From positions 41,860 to 105,859 of the forward strand of contig NZ_JAKZFD010000014.1 in assembly GCF_022549225.1 (NCBI RefSeq): 64,000 bases of DNA. The letters are read 5' to 3'. A program made the position numbers and the translations under genes. Source of the DNA: Pelomonas sp. CA6. GTDB lineage: Bacteria; Pseudomonadota; Gammaproteobacteria; Burkholderiales; Burkholderiaceae_C. A model generated the notes under the pieces. That model worked only from the letters and a program-made list of their open reading frames with translations. It ran no database searches and was not told where the DNA came from. Of this stretch, positions 1 to 7,939 are shown in pieces (position 1 is the stretch's first letter; every line of letters starts with the position of its first letter).

Positions 1-2
1 TG

Positions 3-686
3 CGCGTCTGCATCTGGCCCGATTACTACGGCGTCAGCTTCCGCGATCCGCGCACCGAGCAGCTGCGCGGCATCGACATTGATCTGTCCGCCGAGCTGGC
101 CAAGGACCTGGGCGTGAAGCTCGCCTATGTGGATTCGTCCTTTCCGCGTCTGATCGACGACCTGAAGGGCGAGCGCTGCGACGTCGCGATGTTCGCGATC
201 GGCATGCTGCCGCAGCGCCTGGAGCAGCTCGTCTTCACCCGGCCCTATCTGCAAAGCGACATCTATGCTGTGACCACGCGCAGCAACCGGGTGGTCCGCG
301 AATGGGATGACATCGATCAACCCGGCGTGATGGTGGCCGTCCAGGCGGGCACCTTCATGGAGCCGGTGATGCGCGACGCGCTGAAGAAGGCGCAGATGGT
401 GGTGATCCGTCCGCCGGCCACGCGCGAGCGCGAGCTGGAGGCCGGCCGCGTCGACGTCTTCATGACCGACTACCCCTACAGCCGCCGCCTGCTGGATACC
501 GCCGACTGGGCGCGCCTGGTGGCGCCGCCGCGGCCTTTCCATGTGCTGCCCTATGCCTATGCGCTCAAGCCCGGCGATGCCCAGTGGCTGGCCGCAGTGG
601 ACGAGTTCGTGGCCCGCATCAAGCGCGACGGCCGCCTGCTGGCTGCCGCGCGCAAGAACGGCCTGGCCGAGATCGTGGTGCGCTGA
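3..686 (+). CDS. Periplasmic substrate-binding protein (bac_3 type), 5' end missing
   Basis: This is the C-terminal 227 residues of a type 2 periplasmic solute-binding protein; the reading frame is open from the first bases, so the signal peptide and the start lie outside the window. The visible part begins at RVCIWPDYYGVSFRDP and continues through GIDIDLSAELAKDLGVK, which is the typical first lobe of polar amino-acid binding proteins. Next come a DVAMFAIGMLPQR segment and a later GRVDVFMTDYPYSRRL segment. No ABC permease or ATPase follows. Instead a membrane histidine kinase starts 12 bases after the stop, on the same strand, so the two are probably co-transcribed and the protein may present a ligand to the kinase rather than feed a transporter. 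The ligand cannot be told from sequence. Confidence 0.85.
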   Translation, partial: RVCIWPDYYGVSFRDPRTEQLRGIDIDLSAELAKDLGVKLAYVDSSFPRLIDDLKGERCDVAMFAIGMLPQRLEQLVFTRPYLQSDIYAVTTRSNRVVREWDDIDQPGVMVAVQAGTFMEPVMRDALKKAQMVVIRPPATRERELEAGRVDVFMTDYPYSRRLLDTADWARLVAPPRPFHVLPYAYALKPGDAQWLAAVDEFVARIKRDGRLLAAARKNGLAEIVVR

Positions 687-698
687 CATCGGCGGCGG

Positions 699-3284
699 AT
701 GAGTGGCTCCTCGCAATCCCTCAGGCGATTGAGCCGGCTGGCGCTGGGCGTCGGCGCCATGCTGATGTTGCTCAGCCTGCTGGCGCTGGCGGCGCTGGCC
801 TGGTCCAGCCGCGAGGACACGCTGGCCTCGGCGCGCGAGCGCGGCGAGCTGATCGTCCAGGTGCTGGAGGCCGACGCGTCGCGCAGCATCGAGAGCGCCG
901 CGCTGACACTGCGCGCGCTCGGCGAGGCCCTGCCGCGCGAGAACAGTCCGGCGGCGCTGCAGTCGCTGCTTGCGCAAAGCCTGGTGGGGCAGCCTTTTCT
1001 GCGCGGCGTGGCCGTGTTGGACGAACAGGGCCGCGTGCTGGGCAGCTCGCAGCCCGCGGACCTTGGCCGGCAGCTGCCGCTGGCCGCGCTGGGGCGGCTG
1101 CCCGCGCCGGGCGCGGACCAGCTGATGGACTGGCAACCCGGCCGTGGGCTGGCCGATCTGGCCTTGCGGCCGAATCGCGCGACGGCGTCGCGCTCGCGCG
1201 TCGCGGTGGGCATGCTGCCGCTGCTGATGCGCCTGGGCCAGACCGAGCGCGGTGGCGCCGTGTGGCTGCTCGCGCTGATCAACCCGGACGCGCTGGCGAA
1301 CTTCCAGCAGCGCGCCCTGCCCAGCGAGGACAGCGGCGCCTGGCTGGCGGGCTTTCGCAAGCAGCTGATTGCCGCCACCGACCGCGTGCCCACCGAGCCG
1401 GGCCAGCGCCTGGAGGAACACCCGGTGTTCGCGCAGCTGGCTCAGCATGAGCGCGGCAGCTATGAAGGCACGGGCACGCTGCCCGGGCGCTTGCTGGTGT
1501 CCTATCGCAGTGCCCGCTCGCGCGCGCTGGTCGTTGCGTTGGAGCAGCGCGAGGACGAGCTGCTGCTGCCCTGGCAGGAGCAGATGCGCTGGCTGGTCGC
1601 CGCCGGCGCAGCATTGCTGCTGCTGATCGGCGGCGCGACCGCCGTGGTGCGCCGCAGCCTGGCGGCGCGCGTGCGCGCCGCGCAGGCGCTGGAGCAGGCG
1701 CACGAGCGCGTGGCGCTGCGCGAACGCGAGATGAGCGTGCTGCTCAAGAGCGTGCAGGAGCTGATCTTCCGCACCGACGAGCAGGGCCGCATCAGTTTCG
1801 TCAACGCGCGCTGGGCCGCGGTCAGTCCGCAGGGCGGTGCCGTGCCCAGCCCCGCGCCGCCCTGGCGCGCTGATCAGCCGCCCGACCAGGCGCCCGAGCA
1901 GGGGCTGGGCGGCCGCCTGTCCGAGCTGGTCGAGGGCATAGACCGGGAGCGCGTCGAGGCCTTGTTCGACGCCCGCGACGGGGAGGGCGTGCGCAGCACC
2001 GAGGCGGCGCTGCGCGCCCACGACGGCAGCCTGCGCCGCTTCGCGATCACCGTGGTGCCGCTGCTGAACCAGGGGCGCATCGCCGGCTTCGCCGGCAGCG
2101 CGATGGACATCACCGAGCGTCATGTGGCGCAGCGCCGGCTGCAGCAGCAGCTGAGCTTCACCGAGCTGCTGCTGGAGATCAGCCCGTTGCCCATTTCCAT
2201 GATGGACACGGCGGGCCGCTACGTGACCGTCAACCGCGCCTGGGAGGAGCTGACCGGCCGCGCGCGCGACGGCGTGATCGGCCAGCCGGTGGGCTTTTTC
2301 CTGCCCGCGGCCGAGCGGGCGCTGCACAGCAGCGAAGATCGCCAGCTGCTGGAGCGCGGCGGTCGCATCAGCTACGAGACGCAGATCCTGCACCAGGACG
2401 GCACGCTGCGCGACATGCGCGTGACCAAGGTCGTCGTGGACGGCTCCGACGGGCGCCAGGCCGGCATCCTGTGCACGCTGATGGACGTCAGCGAGTTCCG
2501 CGCCGCGGAGCGCGCGACGCGCCAGGCGCGTGATGCCGCGGAAGAGGCCTCGCGCGCGAAGACCGAGTTCATCGCCAACATCAGCCACGAGCTGCGCACG
2601 CCGCTGCAATCCATCCTGGGCTTCTCGGAGCTGGGCATGGCGCGAGCGCGTGAGCATGCGCGCCTGGCGGCCATGTTCACCGACATCCATGCCTCGGGCC
2701 AGCGCATGCTCGCGCTGGTCAACGACCTGCTGGACGTCGCGAAGATCGAGAGCCCGGTGGGCCATTTCGACCTGGAGCGCTGCGACCTGCGCCAGCCGCT
2801 GCAAGAGGTGCTGCAGGAGCTGGCGCCGCTGACCGCGAAGAAGCGCTTGCGCCTGGAGCTGCTGCTGCCGCAGGAGCCGCTGCAGTCCAAGGTGGATCCG
2901 CTGCGCATCCAGCAGGTGATGCGCAATGTGCTCGCCAACGCGATCAAGTTCTCGCCCGAGGGGGCGCTGCTGAGGGTGGAGGGCTCGGTCGTCCAGCCCG
3001 GCGAGCTGGGCGGCCATGGCGACGTGCTGCTGCGCGTGGCCGACCGCGGCCCCGGCATTCCCGAGGCCGAACTGGAGCGCATCTTCGAGGCCTTCGTGCA
3101 GTCCAGCGCCACCAAGGACGGCTCCGGCGGCACCGGGCTGGGCCTGGCGATCTGCCGCAAGATCATCGAGGTGCACGGCGGGCGCATCCGCGCCCGCAAC
3201 CGCGAGGGCGGCGGTTCGGTGTTCGAGATCGTGCTGCCCTGGCGCTCGCCGGAGGCCGCGCCCAGCGGCCTGGTCGAACTCTAA
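699..3284 (+). CDS. Membrane PAS-domain sensor histidine kinase
   Basis: An 861-residue inner-membrane histidine kinase. A first membrane helix (about residues 15-37) and a second (about 298-318) enclose a periplasmic region of about 260 residues, probably a CACHE-like sensor. Two PAS domains follow (about 345-475 and 490-605; the second contains the NRAWEELTGR signature), then a HisKA domain with the phospho-acceptor H630 in ISHELRTP. The HATPase domain keeps its N box (NAIKFSPEG), G1 box (DRGPGIP) and G2 box (GTGLGLAI). There is no receiver domain and no adjacent response regulator. The gene lies 12 bases after a lone periplasmic binding protein. It converges on the S9 peptidase gene with 24 bases between. 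Confidence 0.93.
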   Translation: MSGSSQSLRRLSRLALGVGAMLMLLSLLALAALAWSSREDTLASARERGELIVQVLEADASRSIESAALTLRALGEALPRENSPAALQSLLAQSLVGQPFLRGVAVLDEQGRVLGSSQPADLGRQLPLAALGRLPAPGADQLMDWQPGRGLADLALRPNRATASRSRVAVGMLPLLMRLGQTERGGAVWLLALINPDALANFQQRALPSEDSGAWLAGFRKQLIAATDRVPTEPGQRLEEHPVFAQLAQHERGSYEGTGTLPGRLLVSYRSARSRALVVALEQREDELLLPWQEQMRWLVAAGAALLLLIGGATAVVRRSLAARVRAAQALEQAHERVALREREMSVLLKSVQELIFRTDEQGRISFVNARWAAVSPQGGAVPSPAPPWRADQPPDQAPEQGLGGRLSELVEGIDRERVEALFDARDGEGVRSTEAALRAHDGSLRRFAITVVPLLNQGRIAGFAGSAMDITERHVAQRRLQQQLSFTELLLEISPLPISMMDTAGRYVTVNRAWEELTGRARDGVIGQPVGFFLPAAERALHSSEDRQLLERGGRISYETQILHQDGTLRDMRVTKVVVDGSDGRQAGILCTLMDVSEFRAAERATRQARDAAEEASRAKTEFIANISHELRTPLQSILGFSELGMARAREHARLAAMFTDIHASGQRMLALVNDLLDVAKIESPVGHFDLERCDLRQPLQEVLQELAPLTAKKRLRLELLLPQEPLQSKVDPLRIQQVMRNVLANAIKFSPEGALLRVEGSVVQPGELGGHGDVLLRVADRGPGIPEAELERIFEAFVQSSATKDGSGGTGLGLAICRKIIEVHGGRIRARNREGGGSVFEIVLPWRSPEAAPSGLVEL

Positions 3285-3308
3285 GCGCCGGGCGGGTTCC
3301 GGAACGCC

Positions 3309-5747
3309 TCAGGGCTTGCCGTTGTCGGCGCGCGGGTCGCCCAGGCAGCCGCGCAGCCAGCGCTGCATTTCCCACTGCACATGGCCGGCCGACTCGCGTG
3401 CCTGGTAGCCATGCCCTTCGTTGGGCAGCAGCACGTAGCGCACCGTGCCACCCAGGCCGGCCAGCGCCTGGTACAGGCGCTCGCTCTGCATCGGATAGGT
3501 GCCCGAGTTGTTGTCGGCCTCGCCATGGATCAGCAGCAGCGGCTCGCGGATCTGGTGGGCGAACAGGAAGGGCGAGACGCGCAGATAGGTGGCCTTGGCC
3601 TCCCACAAGGAGCGCCGCTCGCTCTGGTAGCCGAAGGGCGTCAGCGTGCGGTTGTAGGCCCCGCTGCGCGCGATGCCGCAGCGGAACAGCCGGGTGTGCG
3701 CGAGCAGGTTGGTGGCCATGAAGGCGCCATAGCTGTGCCCGCCCACCGCGACGCGGCGCGGATCGGTGACGCCCAGTTCCTCCGCTTTGTCCAGGATGGC
3801 GCGGGCATTCATCATGACCTGCTCGATGAAGCCGTCATTCATGCTGCGGCTGTCGCCGACGATGGGCATGGTGGCGTCGTTGAGCACCACATAGCCGTCC
3901 AGTGCCAGCAGCAGCGGGCTGATCGCGCTGATCTGCGGATAGCGGTTGCTGGGGCCGGCCTGCTGCGCGGCGAGCGCCGGCTCGTTGAACTCCTGCGGGT
4001 AGGCCCAGACCAGCGTCGGCCGGCGCTCGCCGTCCTTGTAATCGGGCGGCAGCGCCAGCGTGAAGGACAGCTCCACGCCATCGCTGCGCTTGAAGCTGAC
4101 CGTTTCGCGCCGCACCCGCTTCAGCGCTGCGAGCAGATCCTGCCCGCGCAGCAGCACCGTGCTGTGGCCGGCTTCGCGCAGCTGCAACGAAGGCGGCTCG
4201 GTGGGCGATTCGCGCGTGAGCAGCAGCGGCGGCATCTGGCCCGCCGCGGCGCGGCGCTCGCCGAGCAGGGCCAGCGGCAACTCGTACACGCCGTCGGCCG
4301 ACTGGAACAGGCGCTGCGTGCTGCCGTCCCGGACCGACACGCGGTCCAGGAAGGGGCGCTCGCCGCGCGGCCCCGCGCCCTGGCCCACCAGCAGCGGATC
4401 GCCGTTGAGCGTCTGCACCGCTTGACCGCCGCCGGGCAGGGTGCGCATCAGCGGGGTGCCCGGGTGGCGGTAGCGCTCGCGCACTGAATGCTCGAACAGC
4501 AGCCGGCTCTGCGTGCCGCGCAGCGGCAGCAGGTAGGTGCGCAGCCAGGCACGGCTGCGGTCTTCCTCGGTCAGCAGCGCGTGCTGGCCATCGTCCAGGA
4601 AGCGCAGCCGCGAGAAGCGGTGCGGCATGCGCTGCACCTCGAAGGGGTCGCCGGTGTAGGGCGGGTCCAGGCGCATCACGCGGTCGCGGTAGGCGGCGCG
4701 CGTGGCGGGGTTGCCGCCGTCCAGCGCCTCCACCCAGTAGATCGCCGCATCGCGCGTCGGTGCCGCATAGAACACGCGCGGGCCGGGCAGCGCGCCGTCG
4801 ATCGCGACGCCCTGCTTCAGCGGCATGCGCGCCAGTTCGCGGATGAGCTTGCCGTCCGGCGCGCGCAGCTCGACATGGGTGGGGAAGTCGTTCCACTGCA
4901 GGCTGTAGCTGAACGGCCGGCCGACGCGCTCCAGCAGCAGGGCCTGGCCCTCGCCGACGCCGCTCAGGCTGCTGTACATCGCCGCCGGCGCCGCCAGTTC
5001 GCGCCACTGGCCGCTGACCAGGTCGACGCGCACCGGCCGCGAGCGTGTGTGGTACTCGAACAGCGCCTCGTCCAGCGGCGAGCGCAGCAGGTCGGGATAG
5101 GTGCGCTCGGGCGACGCGCGGCCCAGGTTCTCCTGCACCACCGGCACGGTGGCGGCGCGCGTGGGCGCCGCGCCGCGGTCGCGCGGCACGGCCAGCATCA
5201 CCACCTCGCGCGCGCTCAGCCAGGCCTGGTCGCCTTCGGCCAGCGTGTTGTTCAGGCGCAGCCCGTGGATCTGGCGCAGCCGGCCGCTGGCCGCGTCGCC
5301 CACCCACAGCTCGTTGGCCTGCTCGGTGCGCCGTTCGAGCAGGAAGCGCAGACCGTCCGGCGACCAGGCGAAGCCATGCCACAGGCCGCCGGCCGGCAGC
5401 TCGATGCGGCGCTCCGGCGCGTCGGCTTGCAGGGCCTTCAGACGCAGTTCGGCAATGCCCTGCAGCGCAATCGGCGTCGCGCTGCGCGCGTCGATGCGCA
5501 GGCCGGCCAGGCGCAGCTGCGGGCGCGCCAGGTCGGCCAGACGCGCATAGCGCTGCAGCTCCAGCGCGGCAACCAGGCGGCGGTCGGGCGAAACCAGCAT
5601 GCGCGGCGGCAGCGGCGCGGCCAGCGCCTCGCGCACCGCGGCCGAGGGTTGCTGGTAGCTCGGCTGGGCCTGGGCGGCCCCCAGACTCAGGCAGCAGCCC
5701 ATCAGCAGGGCCAGTAGCGATCGCAGCGGAGCAGGGACAGAAGACAC
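3309..5747 (-). CDS. S9-family serine peptidase (glutamyl endopeptidase-like), exported
   Basis: An 812-residue prolyl-oligopeptidase-family peptidase. The chosen GTG start at 5747 gives MSSVPAPLRSLLALLMG and an AQA-type signal cleavage site, so the enzyme is probably periplasmic. The N-terminal two thirds should form the beta-propeller. The C-terminal alpha/beta-hydrolase domain has the nucleophile elbow GGHSYGAF, an acid in HGEADNNSG and the histidine in NEGHGY. The stretch after the serine (IARSGAYNRTLTPFGYQ) resembles, from memory, the chloroplast glutamyl endopeptidase subgroup more than classical prolyl oligopeptidase. The frame stays open far upstream of the start, but that part runs antisense through the AEC transporter gene and is not coding. 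It is convergent with the histidine kinase. Confidence 0.9.
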   Translation of the reverse strand: MSSVPAPLRSLLALLMGCCLSLGAAQAQPSYQQPSAAVREALAAPLPPRMLVSPDRRLVAALELQRYARLADLARPQLRLAGLRIDARSATPIALQGIAELRLKALQADAPERRIELPAGGLWHGFAWSPDGLRFLLERRTEQANELWVGDAASGRLRQIHGLRLNNTLAEGDQAWLSAREVVMLAVPRDRGAAPTRAATVPVVQENLGRASPERTYPDLLRSPLDEALFEYHTRSRPVRVDLVSGQWRELAAPAAMYSSLSGVGEGQALLLERVGRPFSYSLQWNDFPTHVELRAPDGKLIRELARMPLKQGVAIDGALPGPRVFYAAPTRDAAIYWVEALDGGNPATRAAYRDRVMRLDPPYTGDPFEVQRMPHRFSRLRFLDDGQHALLTEEDRSRAWLRTYLLPLRGTQSRLLFEHSVRERYRHPGTPLMRTLPGGGQAVQTLNGDPLLVGQGAGPRGERPFLDRVSVRDGSTQRLFQSADGVYELPLALLGERRAAAGQMPPLLLTRESPTEPPSLQLREAGHSTVLLRGQDLLAALKRVRRETVSFKRSDGVELSFTLALPPDYKDGERRPTLVWAYPQEFNEPALAAQQAGPSNRYPQISAISPLLLALDGYVVLNDATMPIVGDSRSMNDGFIEQVMMNARAILDKAEELGVTDPRRVAVGGHSYGAFMATNLLAHTRLFRCGIARSGAYNRTLTPFGYQSERRSLWEAKATYLRVSPFLFAHQIREPLLLIHGEADNNSGTYPMQSERLYQALAGLGGTVRYVLLPNEGHGYQARESAGHVQWEMQRWLRGCLGDPRADNGKP

Positions 5748-5812
5748 GGCAGAGCGGGGGGCTGGGTCGGGGGCGGTGGACGGTGCGCGGCGCAACGATA
5801 AGCGAAGACGGC

Positions 5813-6766
5813 TCAGCCCGGCACCAACCACCAGGCGGCGAGACTGAAACTGGCGAAGGCCAGCACGGTGGAGCTGAGGATGATGCGTGCCACGCGCCCA
5901 TTGTCCGCTCCGTGGCGCTCGGCCAGCAGCGAGACATTGCTGGCGCTGGGCAGCGCCGCGGCCAGCACCAGGCTGCTCAGCTGCAGCGGCGTGATCGGCG
6001 CCCCCAGCTGCCGGGCCGCCAGGCCGAGCGCCAGCACCAGCGCCGGATGCAACAGCAGCTTGAGCGCGGCGATCGCCAGCACCTGGGGCCAGGACGCCGA
6101 GCCCCGCGCCTGCCGCTCGCTGCGGCACAGCACGGCGCCTATCGTGAACAGCGCGACCGGGGTGGCGGCGTCGCCCAGCATGCGCACCACGGTGTCCAGC
6201 GGCCCCGGCAGGCGCAGTCCGGCGAGCCCCAGCAGCGCGCCCAGCGCGATGGACCAGGGCAGAGGGTTGGACAGCGCGCCGCGCAGCGCCTGGCGCGCCG
6301 CCTGGGTCGCGCCGCCCGCGCCCTGCAGCCCGGCCAGCGCCAGGCACAGCGAGCTGGTGACGAAGAGGTCGACCAGCAGCGTGCCGATCACCGGCCCGGC
6401 CGCCGCGGCGCCCAGCAGCGCGGTGAGCAGCGGCACGCCCATGAAGCCGCTGTTCGGGAAGGCGGCCACCAGGGCCGCGAAGGCCGCGTCGCGCAACTCC
6501 ACGCCAGCCATCCGCAGCCCCGCGACGCTGAGCCCCACCATCGCCAGCGCGGCGAGCAGGTAGACGCCCAGCACCACGGGGTTGAGCAGCTGCAGCAGCG
6601 GCGTGTTCATGCCGAAGCGCAGCAGCATGCAGGGCAGCGCGAAGAAGAGCACGAAGCCGTTGAGCCCCGGTAACGCGCTCTCGGGCAGCAGGCGCCAGCG
6701 CGCGGCCAGGTAGCCGCACAGCACCAGCGCGAAGAAGGGCAGGGTCACGGCCAGGATGGCTTGCAT
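5813..6766 (-). CDS. AEC-family (auxin efflux carrier-like) transporter
   Basis: A 317-residue multi-spanning inner-membrane protein starting MQAILAVTLPFFALVLCGYL. It has about ten hydrophobic segments. The sequence FPNSGFMGVPLL and a C-terminal LPSASNVSLLAERHG segment are characteristic of the AEC/membrane-transport-protein family, whose members export small carboxylates or related compounds; the substrate is not predictable. It sits upstream of the S9 peptidase on the same strand with a 65-base gap, so read-through is possible. It is divergent from the kinase-like gene that begins at 6893. Confidence 0.9.
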   Translation of the reverse strand: MQAILAVTLPFFALVLCGYLAARWRLLPESALPGLNGFVLFFALPCMLLRFGMNTPLLQLLNPVVLGVYLLAALAMVGLSVAGLRMAGVELRDAAFAALVAAFPNSGFMGVPLLTALLGAAAAGPVIGTLLVDLFVTSSLCLALAGLQGAGGATQAARQALRGALSNPLPWSIALGALLGLAGLRLPGPLDTVVRMLGDAATPVALFTIGAVLCRSERQARGSASWPQVLAIAALKLLLHPALVLALGLAARQLGAPITPLQLSSLVLAAALPSASNVSLLAERHGADNGRVARIILSSTVLAFASFSLAAWWLVPG

Positions 6767-6892
6767 GGGCCGCGAGTATCCCAAGCCAGGCTTGGCCGGA
6801 CCTGAACGGCCCATGAAGCGCCGACGCCCCCGCGGCCGCCCCCGGCCTCGGGGGGCAGGCGGGTGGGTCCGCGCGGCTAACATCGGTCGGCC

Positions 6893-7921
6893 ATGCTGGA
6901 CGAGCCCTCTTCCCACGACGATCACGACACGCCCCCGCCGCCGCGCTGGCCGCAGCCCGGCGAGCGCCTGGGCGTCTGGCGCGTCGGTACCGCCTGGCGC
7001 GAGGTCGAATCGGGCCGCTGGATGACGGTGGCGCACAGCCTCACGCAGCAACCGGCCCAGGCGCTGGTCTACCGCCTGCGCGAGGACGCCGAGGCGGTGC
7101 TGATGCGCTTCGCCGAGGATTCGACGCGCCTGGCCGAGTTCCGCGACCCGGCCTTCCGTGCCGCGCTGGACAGCGGGCTCAGCGCCCAGGGGCTGCCCTA
7201 TCTGGTCGTCGAGCCGCTGGACGGTCGGCCGCTGCTGCCCGATGCGCTGGAGCTGCCGCTGAAGCAGCGCATGGCGCTGCTGGCCGAATTCGTCGCGCTG
7301 CTGGCGCGCGCCCGCGCGCAGGGTCTGGTGCTGCGGGAACTGGATCCGGGCATGCTGTGGCTGGACGAACGCGCCACGCTGCACTGGCTGGGCCAGGGGC
7401 TATCACCGGCGGATTCGCGCCCCGGGCCCGGCCGCGTGCGCGCCGCGCAGCCCTATGCCGGCGCCGCGCGTGCCGACACCCCGGGCGGCGAGGCGCACGC
7501 GCTGGGCCGACTGCTGTGTCTGCTGGTCAATGGCCGCCTGCCCGCCGGCGAGCTGCCGGCCTCGGCGCAGCAGCCGGGCCACCCGGTGCGCTCGCTGTCG
7601 GCCTGGTTGAGCCTGCGGGCCGAAGAGCGCGAGACGCTGGACGCCTTGCTGCGCCTGGCCCTCAGCGGCCGCTTCGACGGCCAGGCGCTGGTGCGAGCGG
7701 TGCAGGACTGGATCGAGGGGCGGTTCATACCGCCTCCCACCCTGAGGCCCGAGGAGTCCGAGCCGCAGCCGCCCGCACCGTCGCCGGCCCGGTTGTCGCC
7801 GCGCGCCCCGCCGGCCGAGGCGCGGGCCTGGACCCCGTCGCGCCCGCCGTGGCCCGTGGTGCTGGCCGCGGCCTGCCTGGTCGCGTCGCTGGCCTGGCTG
7901 GCCTGGCGCAGCTGGGGCTGA
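6893..7921 (+). CDS. Kinase-like membrane protein lacking catalytic motifs (pseudokinase)
   Basis: A 342-residue protein with the outline of a bacterial Ser/Thr protein kinase. It begins after a Pro-rich tail with GERLGVWRVG, where kinases have the Gly-rich loop, yet the loop glycines are absent. The usual lysine strand reads ALVYRLRE. The catalytic loop that should be HRDLKPxN reads LRELDPGMLW, and the DFG segment reads LHWLGQG. Hence ATP transfer is unlikely. A Pro-rich linker (about residues 280-315) leads to one C-terminal membrane helix (PVVLAAACLVASLAWLAW), as in membrane-anchored kinases. No phosphatase or FHA gene is adjacent. It converges on the PhoD-like phosphatase gene. The kinase relationship is inferred from layout, not proven. 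Confidence 0.7.
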   Translation: MLDEPSSHDDHDTPPPPRWPQPGERLGVWRVGTAWREVESGRWMTVAHSLTQQPAQALVYRLREDAEAVLMRFAEDSTRLAEFRDPAFRAALDSGLSAQGLPYLVVEPLDGRPLLPDALELPLKQRMALLAEFVALLARARAQGLVLRELDPGMLWLDERATLHWLGQGLSPADSRPGPGRVRAAQPYAGAARADTPGGEAHALGRLLCLLVNGRLPAGELPASAQQPGHPVRSLSAWLSLRAEERETLDALLRLALSGRFDGQALVRAVQDWIEGRFIPPPTLRPEESEPQPPAPSPARLSPRAPPAEARAWTPSRPPWPVVLAAACLVASLAWLAWRSWG

Positions 7922-7939
7922 GGCCGGCGGGCGCCGCGC

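Noticed and set aside
5748..6719. An upstream extension of the S9 peptidase frame.
   Set aside because: The extension lies on the AEC transporter gene in another frame. The signal peptide at 5747 gives a clear start.
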